A stretch of DNA of 64,000 bases, taken from Oreohelix idahoensis (taxonomy: Eukaryota; Mollusca; Gastropoda; Stylommatophora; Oreohelicidae). The position numbers were made by a program, and so were the translations under genes. Below, piece after piece: positions 34,481 to 47,177 of this stretch (positions are counted from its first letter, which is position 1; every line of letters begins with the position of its first letter). Below the pieces are notes generated by a model. That model was given only the letters and a program-made list of their open reading frames with translations. It ran no database searches and was not told the DNA's origin. The DNA lies in the NCBI GenBank assembly GCA_024509875.1, contig JAMPIV010017546.1, forward strand, positions 62,001-126,000. Direction: 5' to 3'.

Positions 34481-37400
34481 TTATCCGTGTGTGTATTTCT
34501 AATGTTCTTTGGACAGCAAGACTGCCTTTAAGGAACATGTGTTGTTAGAATATGTTGTTTAAAAAGTTATGTAGTCCAGTATGTTATGGATTATTTCATG
34601 GAGGCGGAAGTTGGCATACTGACGCCATGTGAGACTGGAGTCATAGGTCTTGTAGGAGATCATTTGGAAAGGTAAATGTTTGATAATTCCTAAAACGATT
34701 ATTGGACTAGTCAGTATTATGTTGGAGTTTCAGGTGCTATTAGCTGTTAAATACTACTACCTCTCGTCCAGGTACATGCATTTTTAGTGGGTTTGGCTGG
34801 TTAGTACCTAGGCGGTGAGAATGGTGGCTAAATCAGTGCTTATTTTATATGTCTTTTTAGTTTTATGGTGTTTAATTGTTATTTGGTTTTTATTTTATTA
34901 TAATTTTTATTATGTTGGGAGGGGGGGCATTGGTTTTTGTCGGTATCGATAAATTAATTTGACTGGCGTATTTTGTAATTGTTTTTCCTGGAGCTCTGGG
35001 TCGGAGAGTGAAGCTTTACGGTTGTATATGACCCATCAATGCATTGGGGTGGGTTAATAAGTATGTGAATGTAGAACCTAGAATCTTTGGGGGGTAAGGG
35101 GCTAAATTTTTTTGATCAGTGGGTATTAAGTGTTAGATGTGGCTGTTGGTTGATAATCTCGATTGGTACACTTGGTCCATGTTAGATTGGTATACTGTGG
35201 GTCGGACGTTGTATAGAGTTGGATGGTCTCTATTCTTTCCATCATTAATCTATTAATTTATTTCCTATGGGATCATAAGTTATATAGGTTATTAATATTA
35301 CCATTTTGCCATAGTGGTTTAAATATATTATTTGCTTGGAAGAAGCCCAAATAGTTGTCCATCCATTCGTGAGAAAAATGTTGTGTCAAACCATTACAGC
35401 TAAAGTTTTGTTGCGATGATGATACTAGCTTTGCACCGGGTAGTATTGGATGAGCTTTTACGGCTGAGACGGTTTCTCGGGTAAAAAGTAACCAATTAAA
35501 TCGGGAGTCAGGTTGTTGGGGAGTTCTATTTCCACAGCCATTTACAAATATATTACATTCAATGTCCAAGTATATTCCGCTAGATCCAATCCACGGCGTC
35601 TAGCGACTAGAAGAGGTTGTTGAGACAGGTATTGTGACGTCTAGGCCCATGTTTCAATGTTGGATCTTGTTAGAAAGACACAGTGCCGACAATTTAAAGA
35701 CAACGCGCAATAAAATTCCAGTATAATTAATAAATTGTATAAACTGATATAGCCGATCATTGATAAACATGAGGAAATCAAGAGGGAGAATAGAGGCGAG
35801 TCCCATTCTGTCCACATCTACTTAGACATCATTGTTATATAACATCTAATAACATATGACTTCATATCCAGATCTCATCACGTATTTTAATGTCTCAAAT
35901 TTAATAGTATACTAAGAGGACATAATAGTTAAGGAACCAACATTCCAGTTTAGACCCAAGGTTTATCATATTTCTTCTATGAGCAGTGGGGTTCGAAATT
36001 TCAAATGATCCACGGTATAGCTTGAGAATCTCCTACAATACAAGATGTACTCTGATGTGGTAGAGTTGGGACACTGCCTAAAACGTCTTGGCACGACGAT
36101 AGATTATATTAATACTATAGGACTATTAACTATCTCATACTATATAGTATATACTAGTATTGAATCACAGTATGCTATATATGATGCTATCGTACCACGG
36201 TCATACATGTAGTTGAGAGTATCATCATACTCTCCATGGATGGCTATGAAGTCTATAATTAGCGCAGGTATATAAGTGATACGCATTATAATATATACTA
36301 TATATATTGTACCAAACGGGTTTTTATCTTCACCCTGTTTTTGCGCAGTCACTTCGGATTGAACGCGATTGTATGCTAACCAGATTTAGTGACTTGAGTA
36401 TTGCAACTGTGTGCGACAGACACTCTTTACAGTATGATTCATTTACTCATCGTGACAAATTCAGAACTTGTCCATTAGACTTTGTTGCATCGCTTGTGGT
36501 AGAGACTAGCGGAATAGGGCAAAGAAACCTATTGTCTGTCCTGTGTGCCTAAGCGACGCCATATAGGCGTGTAAAGTAGCCCGCTCCAGCTGACTGCAGT
36601 TTTGACTGGGTCGCTGCATACAATGGCTATTTCTCAAGGATGGATTGAGAGAAGTTAAGGACAGTGATCTAGAGTCGTATTTATGTGTACATTAGTGAAT
36701 AAAAAATTATTATAATAATATACTATGATGACTACGTACATTATTAATCATACTGTAGTCTAATATATATCGATATTGACTATATTTACAATTATATATA
36801 TTGTAACCAGATGATCTAATACTGAATAGTGTTAATAGGTCGCCATTGTAGATACTATTTAAGATCACAATACGCACCATAGTTTTATTAGTAAAACTGT
36901 TCTATGATGTATGATCTGGTTAAAATCTAATGTCTACTACTGTTGATGTGAAAAGTCATAATCCCAATTATGATACCTCACTACCAGATTGAGCTTGTAG
37001 TAGGTGCTTCATTAATGTGTAAATATTTGAATGATTACAATACCACGGTTGATTGTCTTTGTCAGAGCTTTACATGTGTGAGTAACAAATACTGATAAGT
37101 TAGCATACAGAAATGCAAATACTACGACAATTGTCCTCAAAGCAGCTATGGACCGTTCTGTGAAAACTGTTCACTTGTCGGTTGTGACTGACGTGCGCAG
37201 TGTATACTCGGTATGATCAAAAGGTCAATCGTATTGAGACGAAAACATCACTAAGTAGCAAGTGCGCTTGAAGCGCCAATGTACTATATCTGTAAATGAC
37301 CGCCAATAAGACGAGCAATTGTGTTATTCTGTGGTTCGAGTGCGACATCCGGAATGAGTCATACAGTGAGGTGTCTATTATACTCAGCACAGATGACTCT

Positions 37401-39049
37401 GACATATTAGCTCACCTACGATTGCCACTTTTGTACGTCTCATATGATGACTCGATTAGACGCGAGATGATGCTCATGGCAGTGCTTCTTGGATGAGCTT
37501 GCGGTGACAGTGGCCAACTCATCAGAGTTACGTACCCCTGCGACATAGTATCGTCAAATTTATCTTATCAGTACCTAAGGAAGTGATACTCTCACTGGCT
37601 CAGTCAAGACACAGCCAGTTTTGAATAGTCAACCGTAGTGGGTTGACGTTGGATTTCATCATAGTCTGAGGCTACGTTAATTGAACAGATAGTGCGCATA
37701 GCGATCGCGCACCACTCGATGAAGAATCTCATGTTAGGCAGCTTAATTACTGCAAGGACGACGCATTATGTTGTCGGACCAACTTGTGATGTTGTGTGTA
37801 GACATGTTGTAGTTTAGTTGTGTGTGCATGTGGGTGTATGTATGTCTAGTGTGTCATGTGTTTTGTATGTATTGTTGTGTGTAGTTGTGTTGTATGCTGT
37901 CATATGTCACGTGTGTGCTAAGAGGCAGATTCGTCAGACGTGATCGGATCTCCATTGCCTCTGATACTCGGTGACGTGCAGCGGATCCTATGTGCGGACG
38001 ACTTGTGTGGGAGTAGGCGCTTCATTTGTAGTATTGTCTTTGTTCGGTCAGTCATCAACCGCATTTAATAGATGGATTTCTTTTTCTGTGTCTCCATTAC
38101 TACACATTATAGGGCTGAGGAATCCGTGTTATATATATTGTTACCCATCGACTTGTCCATTTCTTTATATTATTATGAGTCTATGTCGAATGGAAATGAT
38201 TAATGATCGTGTGGTACATATGTCTCGTAGTTGTGTTACTAGTTGATGTACTTTGATTGTCATGACTCGATAATCACAAATAATAATCCTCAGAAACTTG
38301 CAGTTGCTGCTCGGCAGGACTCAACTCTACTGTGTGTTCTTCATACCGCATTCTCTAGTGTTCAGTCGCTCAGCACTCTATTAGAACAGCAAGCAGACAC
38401 TTATGACGGATTCGAATTGTGGCCTGGCATGCTATCAATCCAGATGCATGTACACCTCTTGCTAGACTAGACATCATATGTGACGAGTCTTGAGAATCGC
38501 AGAGTTCTACAGACTTATAAGGTTGCTCTGCAGTTCTACAAGCTGCAACTATGATCCGATATGATTTGGGTAAATGCTTCTAACACTTTCATGGACTTGA
38601 TTCCCGGAATTCTTCTCTATTTCAGTAGATTCTATGTAGCGTGTAAGTTCCCTGATGCGGAGCGCTGCCAAGCTTGTTTGCAATCAACGGTGGAAACATT
38701 CCAGGATACTGAGGATTGATGCTGTATCATTGAATTTTCGTTACATATTGTAGTTGTTTGTCCAGAGTAAAATTCATTGCATCTGTGCAGGAAAAAATAA
38801 AAAAAATTTTGGTTTTCTCCCTTGAGAAAGAAGACAAGAATGCAGGAGAGAAGTTGGGAGGGGAGGACAGAACAGGAGAAGAGATAAACGAGTGAACTCT
38901 CAAATCAATAAATAAATTTAACAAAAACCACAACAATTGTACATCATGTGATTCAGATATGCAAAAGGACTTAATAGTAATAAATAGATTTAGTAAAAAA
39001 TATTCAGGGGAAGATGTTGACAATAACTTATTAAAGACTTCCACAATTG
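34481..39049. other. No recognisable gene
   Basis: About 4.5 kb without a coding motif I can name. It has a G-run near 34919-34927 and TG-rich sequence at 37795-37900. Palindromic TA-rich stretches lie at 36100-36310. Open frames such as 35273-35569 (-) and 37971-38246 (+) are under 100 codons and lack domain signals. Confidence 0.45.
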
Positions 39050-39870
39050 TTGTTTTTTTTTTTTGTCTTGGGCACCCACTTATATTTACATTTCATGAAG
39101 ATTCTCATAGCCGTTCGGGGGGTTGGTGCATTACCCCCCAAAAATTTTCTCTGTATGGCAAAATCCGGGGGGGGAATTTTTATATATCGGGGGGGGGGAT
39201 ACTTATTTGTAGGGCTATCGTTCATCCTGAAAATATTTTGTAAGGTGGGAACCAATTATAACATGGATCAAGTTATATCATTTTTTTTTTTTGTATATCC
39301 CTATACTAATAAATTGCATATATTTCATGCTTTGGGGTATGTGAGCCCCCCCGAAAGTTACCCTTGCAATGCCCCCTCTCAACGGTATTTAAAACCCCGG
39401 CCTTTAGGGCGGGGAAAGATATACATTTTTTTTTTTTCTGGGCAAAGTTTTGTCCCCCCATATACATTAAGTACTCCAAGTATTCTATAGATGTCTGAGG
39501 GGGGGGGGGAACCCATTATAAATGTTTCGGGTGGGATCATTATACTCAAAAGATCCATAATCTAGTTTTTCCGTTGTGGACAACCCCCATGATGAACCCC
39601 AATCTCCCCCCCTACCCCAAATCATCCCCCACGGCCAGTGATAAAAAGATGGGTGGTCACCCTTTGGGTGGAGGGGGAGGGGGGGGCACTTATGCACGCA
39701 GCCATCTTTTTTTGGACCGGGGCTCCAGGGGGGTGGTGGATGGGATTCCAAAGCCTTCCCCTTCGTCATCTTTACGGAGCTAAAAGCTCCCCCGCCGTCC
39801 CCAAATAAATTCCAACGTGCCCCAGGCTCAGCTTGTAAAAAAAAACTATTTATAATTTTGAACCGGGGGG
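39050..39870. other. Tract crowded with G, C, A and T homopolymers
   Basis: Within about 800 bp there are many runs of five or more identical bases: T-runs near 39050-39063, 39281-39292 and 39427-39438, G-runs near 39168-39173, 39190-39198 and 39500-39510, and C-runs near 39346, 39600-39612 and elsewhere. The neighbouring DNA does not look like this. It abuts the broken end of the Tc1-like gene. It may be real low-complexity DNA or poorly polished assembly. Confidence 0.6.
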
Positions 39871-39879
39871 GGGTGGGTT

Positions 39880-40600
39880 AGTGTTTTGACTCTGCGTTAC
39901 ATCGCTCCAGCGTCCCAAAAATGTTCCATAGGGCTGACGAACACAGCAATCTCCAAAGCGCTCTCCACACCGTCGCCAAATCCGCATACGTCCATCAGCA
40001 AAGGATATGTTGAATCTGCTCTTGTCTGTGAATATGACAGCATTCCACTGCAGTCTAGTCCATCTGACATGTTGCTCTGCCCACTGCAGGCGCTGCTGAC
40101 GATGTCTGTGAGTCAAGTTTGGCCCAACATAAGGTCGTCTTGCAGTAAGGCTTATATCTCTGAGTCGTCGTATGACTGTCATTCGAGAGACTTGCCCACG
40201 TCTACCCACTATTGCTCTTGCTGTTTGACTTGCCGGGAGAGAACGATTCCTTAGGTGACTCAGCACAATATGACGATCTTGCGCAGGGGTAGTAACTCGT
40301 GGTTGGCCACTCCGAAGTCTATCCCAGGCACTGCCAGTGGTTCCGTAACGTTCATTGAGACGTACAATAGTGCTGTGGTGGCAATTCATCCTTCTGGCAA
40401 TGACCCGCGAGCTCATTCCGGTCTCCAACATACCAATTGCTCGTTGGCGGTCATTTTCAGATAGTCGTGGCGTTTCAAGCACATGTACTGGGTGTTTTGT
40501 CTCAACGGCCTTTTTATACCGAGTATACTGCCACAACGCGTGCACATTTTCAGGGTCATAGCTGTTGGGAATCGTGTTGCACGTGTAACTTTCATTGTTT
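39880..40600 (-). pseudogene. Tc1-like transposase, C-terminal half lost
   Basis: This belonged to the IS630-Tc1-mariner DDE transposases that cut and paste at TA sites. On the minus strand the homeodomain-like repeats read L-S-E-N-D-R-Q-R-A-I-G-M-L and R-M-T-V-I-R-R-L. The paired-like region ends in N-A-V-I-F-T-D-K-S-R-F (about 40030), where the first catalytic Asp sits in the usual T-D-E-S-R-F motif, here Lys in place of Glu. After R-R-C-G-E-R-F similarity ends at about 39930 in the homopolymer tract, so the second and third catalytic residues are missing. I found no clear inverted repeats. Confidence 0.85.
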
Positions 40601-40767
40601 TCATGTAGTCTGTACACAAACCCGTGGGTTGAATCATTCACTTTCCATTCCAGCAGCCATTCGCTCTCTACCTCATGACAAACAAGGGAAAAATCCATTC
40701 CCACACTTTTTTTTCCAGCTTCTCGGCATCAGTATATATAATATTGGTGCGTTTTTAATGTGCTTCA

Positions 40768-40768
<1 letters not shown>

Positions 40769-40849
<81 letters not shown>
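40769..40849. repeat. (TA)n microsatellite
   Basis: An uninterrupted TA run of about 80 bp, followed by (CTT)n at 40850-40867. Confidence 0.95.
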
Positions 40850-40851
<2 letters not shown>

Positions 40852-40867
40852 TCTTCTTCTTCTTCTT

Positions 40868-42070
<1,203 letters not shown>

Positions 42071-42420
42071 CATGGTTTATATTTTTGACGAGGTCGTCAT
42101 TCATATACCGTCTATCACATCTTATATTTGTTTTGTGGAACTATTTTGCGTAAAAGAAATACAGCCAGACCCCAAATAGTAGAGGCAGACCCCAAATAGT
42201 AGAGGCAGACCCCAAATAGTAGAGGCAGACCCCAAATAGTAGAGGCAGACAAACAAATACATGGAGTTTAGAACGAGATATATACAAGACAGATGAAGGA
42301 AACATGGCACGAATGGTAACAACTGGCACATAAGACAAGAGAAGATAAGTGAATGGGGAAGTCTAAACCTCATGGTTTATATTTTTGATGAGGTCATCAT
42401 TCATATACCGTCTCTTACAT
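42071..42420. repeat. 50-bp direct repeats flanking a 20-bp minisatellite
   Basis: CATGGTTTATATTTTTGA begins both 42071-42120 and 42371-42420; the copies differ at only a few bases. Between them lie about four and a half units of 20 bp (GGCAGACCCCAAATAGTAGA, about 42161-42250) and 120 bp of other sequence. Confidence 0.85.
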
Positions 42421-42799
42421 GAAAAATTCCTAGTATGTTGTGATCTCCAGGTTTTACCTTCTGTGATCAATCGGCTTTGGTGATCTGAAAACTGTAACGC
42501 GTTATGGCGCCTGATACAGAGTGCCTCCATCACCCAAATCTTGTCCTATTCATCAAATACCACAGACCACAGCTGCAAATAAAGGGAAACTAAATGTAGA
42601 ATAAATGTGGAAATAGAGCAGACAATGAAAATTTTAAAATTCATGTACAATGTCAGTTTATCCTTGAACTAAACAGGAAACCAGTCTTGTTTATAAACAA
42701 ATAAATCAACGGTTACTGTCAAATGTATCACAGTTAACAACTGATGTAAATAACGTTTGAGCTTTGCCAGTGTTTTGTGTTATTATAATAATATAATGA
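42421..42799. other. No recognisable gene
   Basis: Short AT-rich interval before the LINE fragment; no motif recognised. Confidence 0.4.
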
Positions 42800-43195
42800 T
42801 AATCGTCATTCTCTCAGGTTGCTGGATTTATGTCTAGTTCCCTCGTGTCTCTGGTACTCATCTTTGAACCTCAGCTGTGGTCGCCCAACTGTTCTTAAGC
42901 CGTCTGCCAGTTGTCCGTTAAAGATATTGTTCGGGACGCAACCATCTCCCATGCAGCGGGCATGGCCAAGCAGCAAATGTATGCATGCTTTGACGGCCAA
43001 CACGTGACAACACATCGACATTTGTTACTTTATCATTCCACGAAATACCTCTGATGTAGCGTAGACGAACAGGGTTGGAGACAGAACGCAGCCTTCTTTA
43101 ACTGTGTGTTGTTTGTTTACTTCTTTAACGCCACTGCGTATGTCAAAGAACTGTGATGTGCTTCCAGCATATTGAATGGTTTCCTTCATATCTTA
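42800..43195 (-). pseudogene. Internally deleted LINE ORF2 fragment
   Basis: On the minus strand the first part reads G-C-V-L-S-P-T-L-F (about 43070-43096), an RT motif. A little further on are L-L-G-H-A-R-C-M and G-R-P-Q-L-R-F-K-D (about 42850-42975), typical of the far C-terminus of LINE ORF2. The catalytic region expected between them is missing. The LINE family cannot be settled from so little. Confidence 0.7.
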
Positions 43196-43425
43196 AACTA
43201 CTATAGGTGTTGTAGTTAGTTAAACTACTATAGGTGTTGTAGTTAGTTAAAACTACTGTAGGTGTTGCAGTTAGTTAAACTACTATAGGTGTTGTAGTTA
43301 GTTAAACTACTGTAGGTGTTGTAGTTAGTTAAACTACTATAGGTGTTGTAGTTAGTTAAACTACTATAGGTGTTGTATTTAGTTAAACTAAACTACTATA
43401 GGTGTTGTAGTTAGTTAAACTACTT
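43196..43425. repeat. 27-bp minisatellite, about 8 units
   Basis: The unit is ACTACTATAGGTGTTGTAGT plus TAGTTAA, with minor variants (TGT for TAT, GCAG for GTAG). GTAGTT and AACTAC give the unit partial dyad symmetry. The same unit occurs twice at 14291-14338. Confidence 0.93.
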
Positions 43426-43720
43426 CATTGAAGTAAAATGTTATTTAACATCTGTGACCATGTTTATTCACTGTTCTCTGTCTTTAGTACTATTTAACAT
43501 TTCTGCTTTTGACTTCTTTCCATGCCTCGATGTTAAATTATCCAGTATCTTCTTGCATTGTCGTTCCCTAACTTTTTTTTCCAGTTGTTCATGTTGGCCC
43601 GATGTATTCTAATTTTCTTCTTCTCAGAACATGCCCACAGAAACTGGATTGGTTTCTTCCACCATGAGGAATTAGTTTACTTTGTGCGTTGACCTCTTTC
43701 AGGGCATCCTCATTACTATT

Positions 43721-43862
<142 letters not shown>

Positions 43863-45067
43863 AATTAATAATAATATGTAACCGTGGTGCAGTATTCCTT
43901 AGGTAGTGAGAACTGGTCCTAAGGCACCAATTAATAATTTGTGGCGGTACCTCTCAATGTTTCCTTTGTTATGTTATGAGTAACCAATATCAATTATGGA
44001 TTTTATTTCAGGTTTACGTGAGTGATTGTTTTACTGGCTTAAAGCTCGCCAGAGATGTTGATTTCTCATTGGATAAATATCACGTGTTGAAGGCGTGATA
44101 TCGCTATTTTTAACCTGCATTCTTATTATTTCTATGACAACTGTCGGGTAAATTTAGCGTGCGTTTTCTCAAACGCCGTGCGTTTTCTCAAACGCTGACC
44201 TAATTGATTTCCCACCCCTTTGTACCCTACTCTTAAGTTTCTCGAGTTACTTTTTATTTTAGTTAAGAATTCTGCTTATTTATTATAGTGAATGGTATTT
44301 TATTTATTTAGTATTTATGACTAGACTCTAGCATGAATAAATGCTCAAGTGGTCGGTCAAATGGCCACACTATTTTTAGCTGTCCATGGTATCTTTAACC
44401 ACTCTTCTGTAAAACCACATCTCGGTGGAGTCCAGTGATTCTCCTACGTGTTTACTAACGTAAAGCCATGAAAGAACGCAACACTCGAAAAAGCAATTAA
44501 GACAAAAAATGTTAATGAAATCATGAAGGAGTGTGGGTGTACTATTGGCTAACCGCAGCAAAAAATTTCTCACAGGTCCGAGAACTGAGTCTCCCAACTC
44601 CGCTTAACAGCACAAATAGAGAAAATGAAATCAATAGAGCGACCATTATACAAATGTTGGGCGCCGGGATTTTATCAGTTGCTGGCCACCGTTCCCCATG
44701 TTTACATCTCCAGGGAAGTCTGTGTATCTCTACCTGTCTACTAAATCTCGGATATAGTTATCATGTGTCTTCTAATTTCTGATTCTCTTTGTCCCTTCTT
44801 TGATTTCTTCCGTGTTGTGACCTGCTCTTGATTTCTCGTCTGCCGCTTACAACAAAGAATAATAATCCTTCTTGTTCTCTACGGCAGACGTCGTATCACC
44901 GCTCGTAAAATACATATGTTTCAGATGTCTATCTTCACGGATGTCGTAATCTTCTGCTGAATAGCAAGTGATATTTTTACGAGCTTCCGCACGATAAATA
45001 TTTAACCGTCTGTTGGAGTTTTTCCAGATTTACGGGTTTCCTACCTTAAGCAAACGGCTCGCTTTCT
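43863..45067. other. No recognisable gene
   Basis: AT-rich sequence; frames under 90 codons (44376-44597 -, 44531-44782 +) have no known domain. A near-exact CGTGCGTTTTCTCAAACGC-type pair lies near 44159-44195. Confidence 0.45.
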
Positions 45068-45205
45068 GTTTGTTGGTCGTTGTAAGATACTTCACTAATT
45101 TTCTGTTGGTCGTTGTAAGATACTTCATTAATTTTCTGTTGGTCGTTGTAAGATACTTCATTAATTTTCTGTTGGTCGTTGTAAGATACTTCATTAATTT
45201 TCTTT
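45068..45205. repeat. 33-bp minisatellite, about 4 units
   Basis: The unit contains CTGTTGGTCGTTGTAAGATA followed by CTTCATTAATTTT. The period is a multiple of three, so repeat peptides stay open on both strands but have no support as genes. Confidence 0.9.
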
Positions 45206-45639
45206 TGCACTCCTTACGGAGCATAGAGCGAATACCGCAGCTTGTTCCCGTGAATGAAGACTACGCCAAGCTTTCACATGTTCTTGCAGCTGTGGTATCT
45301 TTGGTAATTTGTTTAACATGATGACGTTGCCAGCCACATGCATACCTAAATACCTTAATTGAGACGTGTGCATAGCTAAGGCTCTCTTTATATTGACGAT
45401 ACATCACGAAGGGAGAAATGCAACCTATCAACTTCAGAGAATGAAAATGTGCTCACATTGAAGATGTCGATGATGGCGTGCTCAACTGGGGAAATGATAA
45501 CTGGAGACATAAATGATAGCGGTAAAAAAGACAAAGAAATATCTTGAACGGATGGCATAGGACGGGAGGATTAAGTTCTTGACACGGTATACTTCTTGGG
45601 GAGCACAGGGTGATCAATTGATAAGAAGATGAAGCAGAC

Positions 45640-46010
45640 ATGAGGTATCTGAGGAAGGTGGTTGAAGTAACAAGAAGAGACATGATTCGTAACCAGACGA
45701 TACGTCAAAGTCTAAAAACCCACCTCTGCAGACCCAAGTAGAACAGTCCCAACTATGATGGTTTGGCCTTGTCTGCAGAATGGGAGAAGATTGGCTGCCA
45801 CGGCAGGTATGGGAGGTTAATAGCCATGGATTCAGACTTCCAGGACGGCCTAGAGTCAGCTGGGAGGATAACATTAACCAATCTCTGAAGGACCAAGGAC
45901 TAGAATGGAACCAGGCCAGGAAGAAGATAGCTGATATGAAAGTATGGCGCTCTCTCTTCTAAACCTCTACACCTCACGGTAGAAGAGGACCGACAGAGTA
46001 AGTAAGTAAG
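45640..46010 (+). pseudogene. LINE ORF2 C-terminal fragment with TAAG tail
   Basis: The plus strand encodes M-R-Y-L-R-K-V (about 45637-45660) and then, across a frame change near 45770, L-P-R-Q-V-W-E, G-R-P-R-V-S-W-E-D and W-R-S-L-F (45795-45960), a common ORF2 terminus of animal LINEs. It ends with a 3' UTR of about 40 bases and a (TAAG)3 tail near 45998-46010, the expected simple 3' tail. The RT domain is absent, as in 5'-truncated insertions. Confidence 0.8.
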
Positions 46011-46675
46011 ATGAAGCAGATGAACAACAGTAAAAGTGCCAACACAACAAGAAATGGACGGAAGACAAAGACACACGGAGAAGGAATAAAATAGGTTTTT
46101 CCCCCCTAACTAGGAAACAAATTGAATCTTATACGAATGTATTTTTTAGGTTGTTTCATTGCACGCGCCGGGAGAGATCGTATTTGCGAGTGTCGTGACT
46201 CCACATTCGTACACTTACCAAGGTTTTCATCAAATCTTTCCGACAATGTTTCTTTTTTCATGTAACACACTTAGCAACATGGTGAATGTGAAAACGAATG
46301 CTAAGATGTAATTCTGGATCCTAAAAGCCTCGTGCAGCCATGCAATAACTCTAAAACATTTCAGGGCTTCTCTGTCATCAGCCTCAGTCTAAGTTGAAGA
46401 GTAACTACTACTGTTAGGGCTTCTCCAATACCAGCCTTTTTGTCCTTTTTAAACATTTTTATTTATTTTGATACGAGCGATGTTTAAATGTTCCAAACCT
46501 GTGAGGCCTTGTTTCACTAGGTTTCAGATGTCATAGGGGGCCCAAAATTTGCAAGAGATCCTCTATCGTGGTGCATTCTAAACTATCATATTTTGAAGGG
46601 ACCTCGAGTCCCTGGTCCGCTAGACAAAAATTAAAACCGGTAGAATCATATAAAGTTTACAAGATTACAGCTGTG
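46011..46675. other. No recognisable gene
   Basis: AT-rich spacer between the LINE tail and the minisatellite; no motif recognised. Confidence 0.4.
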
Positions 46676-47165
46676 AGAGGAGCACAGAACTTGGTAGCGT
46701 TGTACACAAAAATATGAACAAGATCACAGAACTTGGTGACGTTGTACACAAAATTATGAACAAGATCACAGAAATTGGTGACGTTGTACACAAAAATATG
46801 AGCAGGATCACAGAACTTGGCGACGTTGTACACAAAAATATGAACAGGAGTACAGAACTTGGCGACGTTTTACACAAAATTATGAACAGGATCACAGAAA
46901 TTGGTGACGTTGTACACAAAAATATGAGCAGGATCACAGAACTTGGCGACGTCGTACACAAAATATGAACAGGATCACAAAACGTGGTGACGTTGTACAC
47001 AAAAATATAAACAGGATCACAGAACTTGGTGACGTTGTACACAAAAATATGAACAAGAGAATAGCGCGTGGTGACGTTGTAAACAAAAATATGAACAGGA
47101 TCACATAACGTGGTGACGTTGTACACAAAAATATGAACAGGAGCACAGAACTTGGTGACGTATGT
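46676..47165. repeat. 42-bp minisatellite, about 11-12 units
   Basis: The unit is GATCACAGAACTTGGTGACG plus TTGTACACAAAAATATGAACAG with scattered substitutions. With a 14-codon period, frames stay open on both strands. Some pairs of adjacent units share variants (AAATTGG, AGCAGG), hinting at higher-order duplication of blocks. Confidence 0.93.
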
Positions 47166-47177
47166 GATGGAATACAT

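Noticed and set aside
39047..39490. Open frame of 147 codons in the homopolymer tract
   Set aside because: Depends on homopolymer lengths that may be unreliable, and its content is low complexity.
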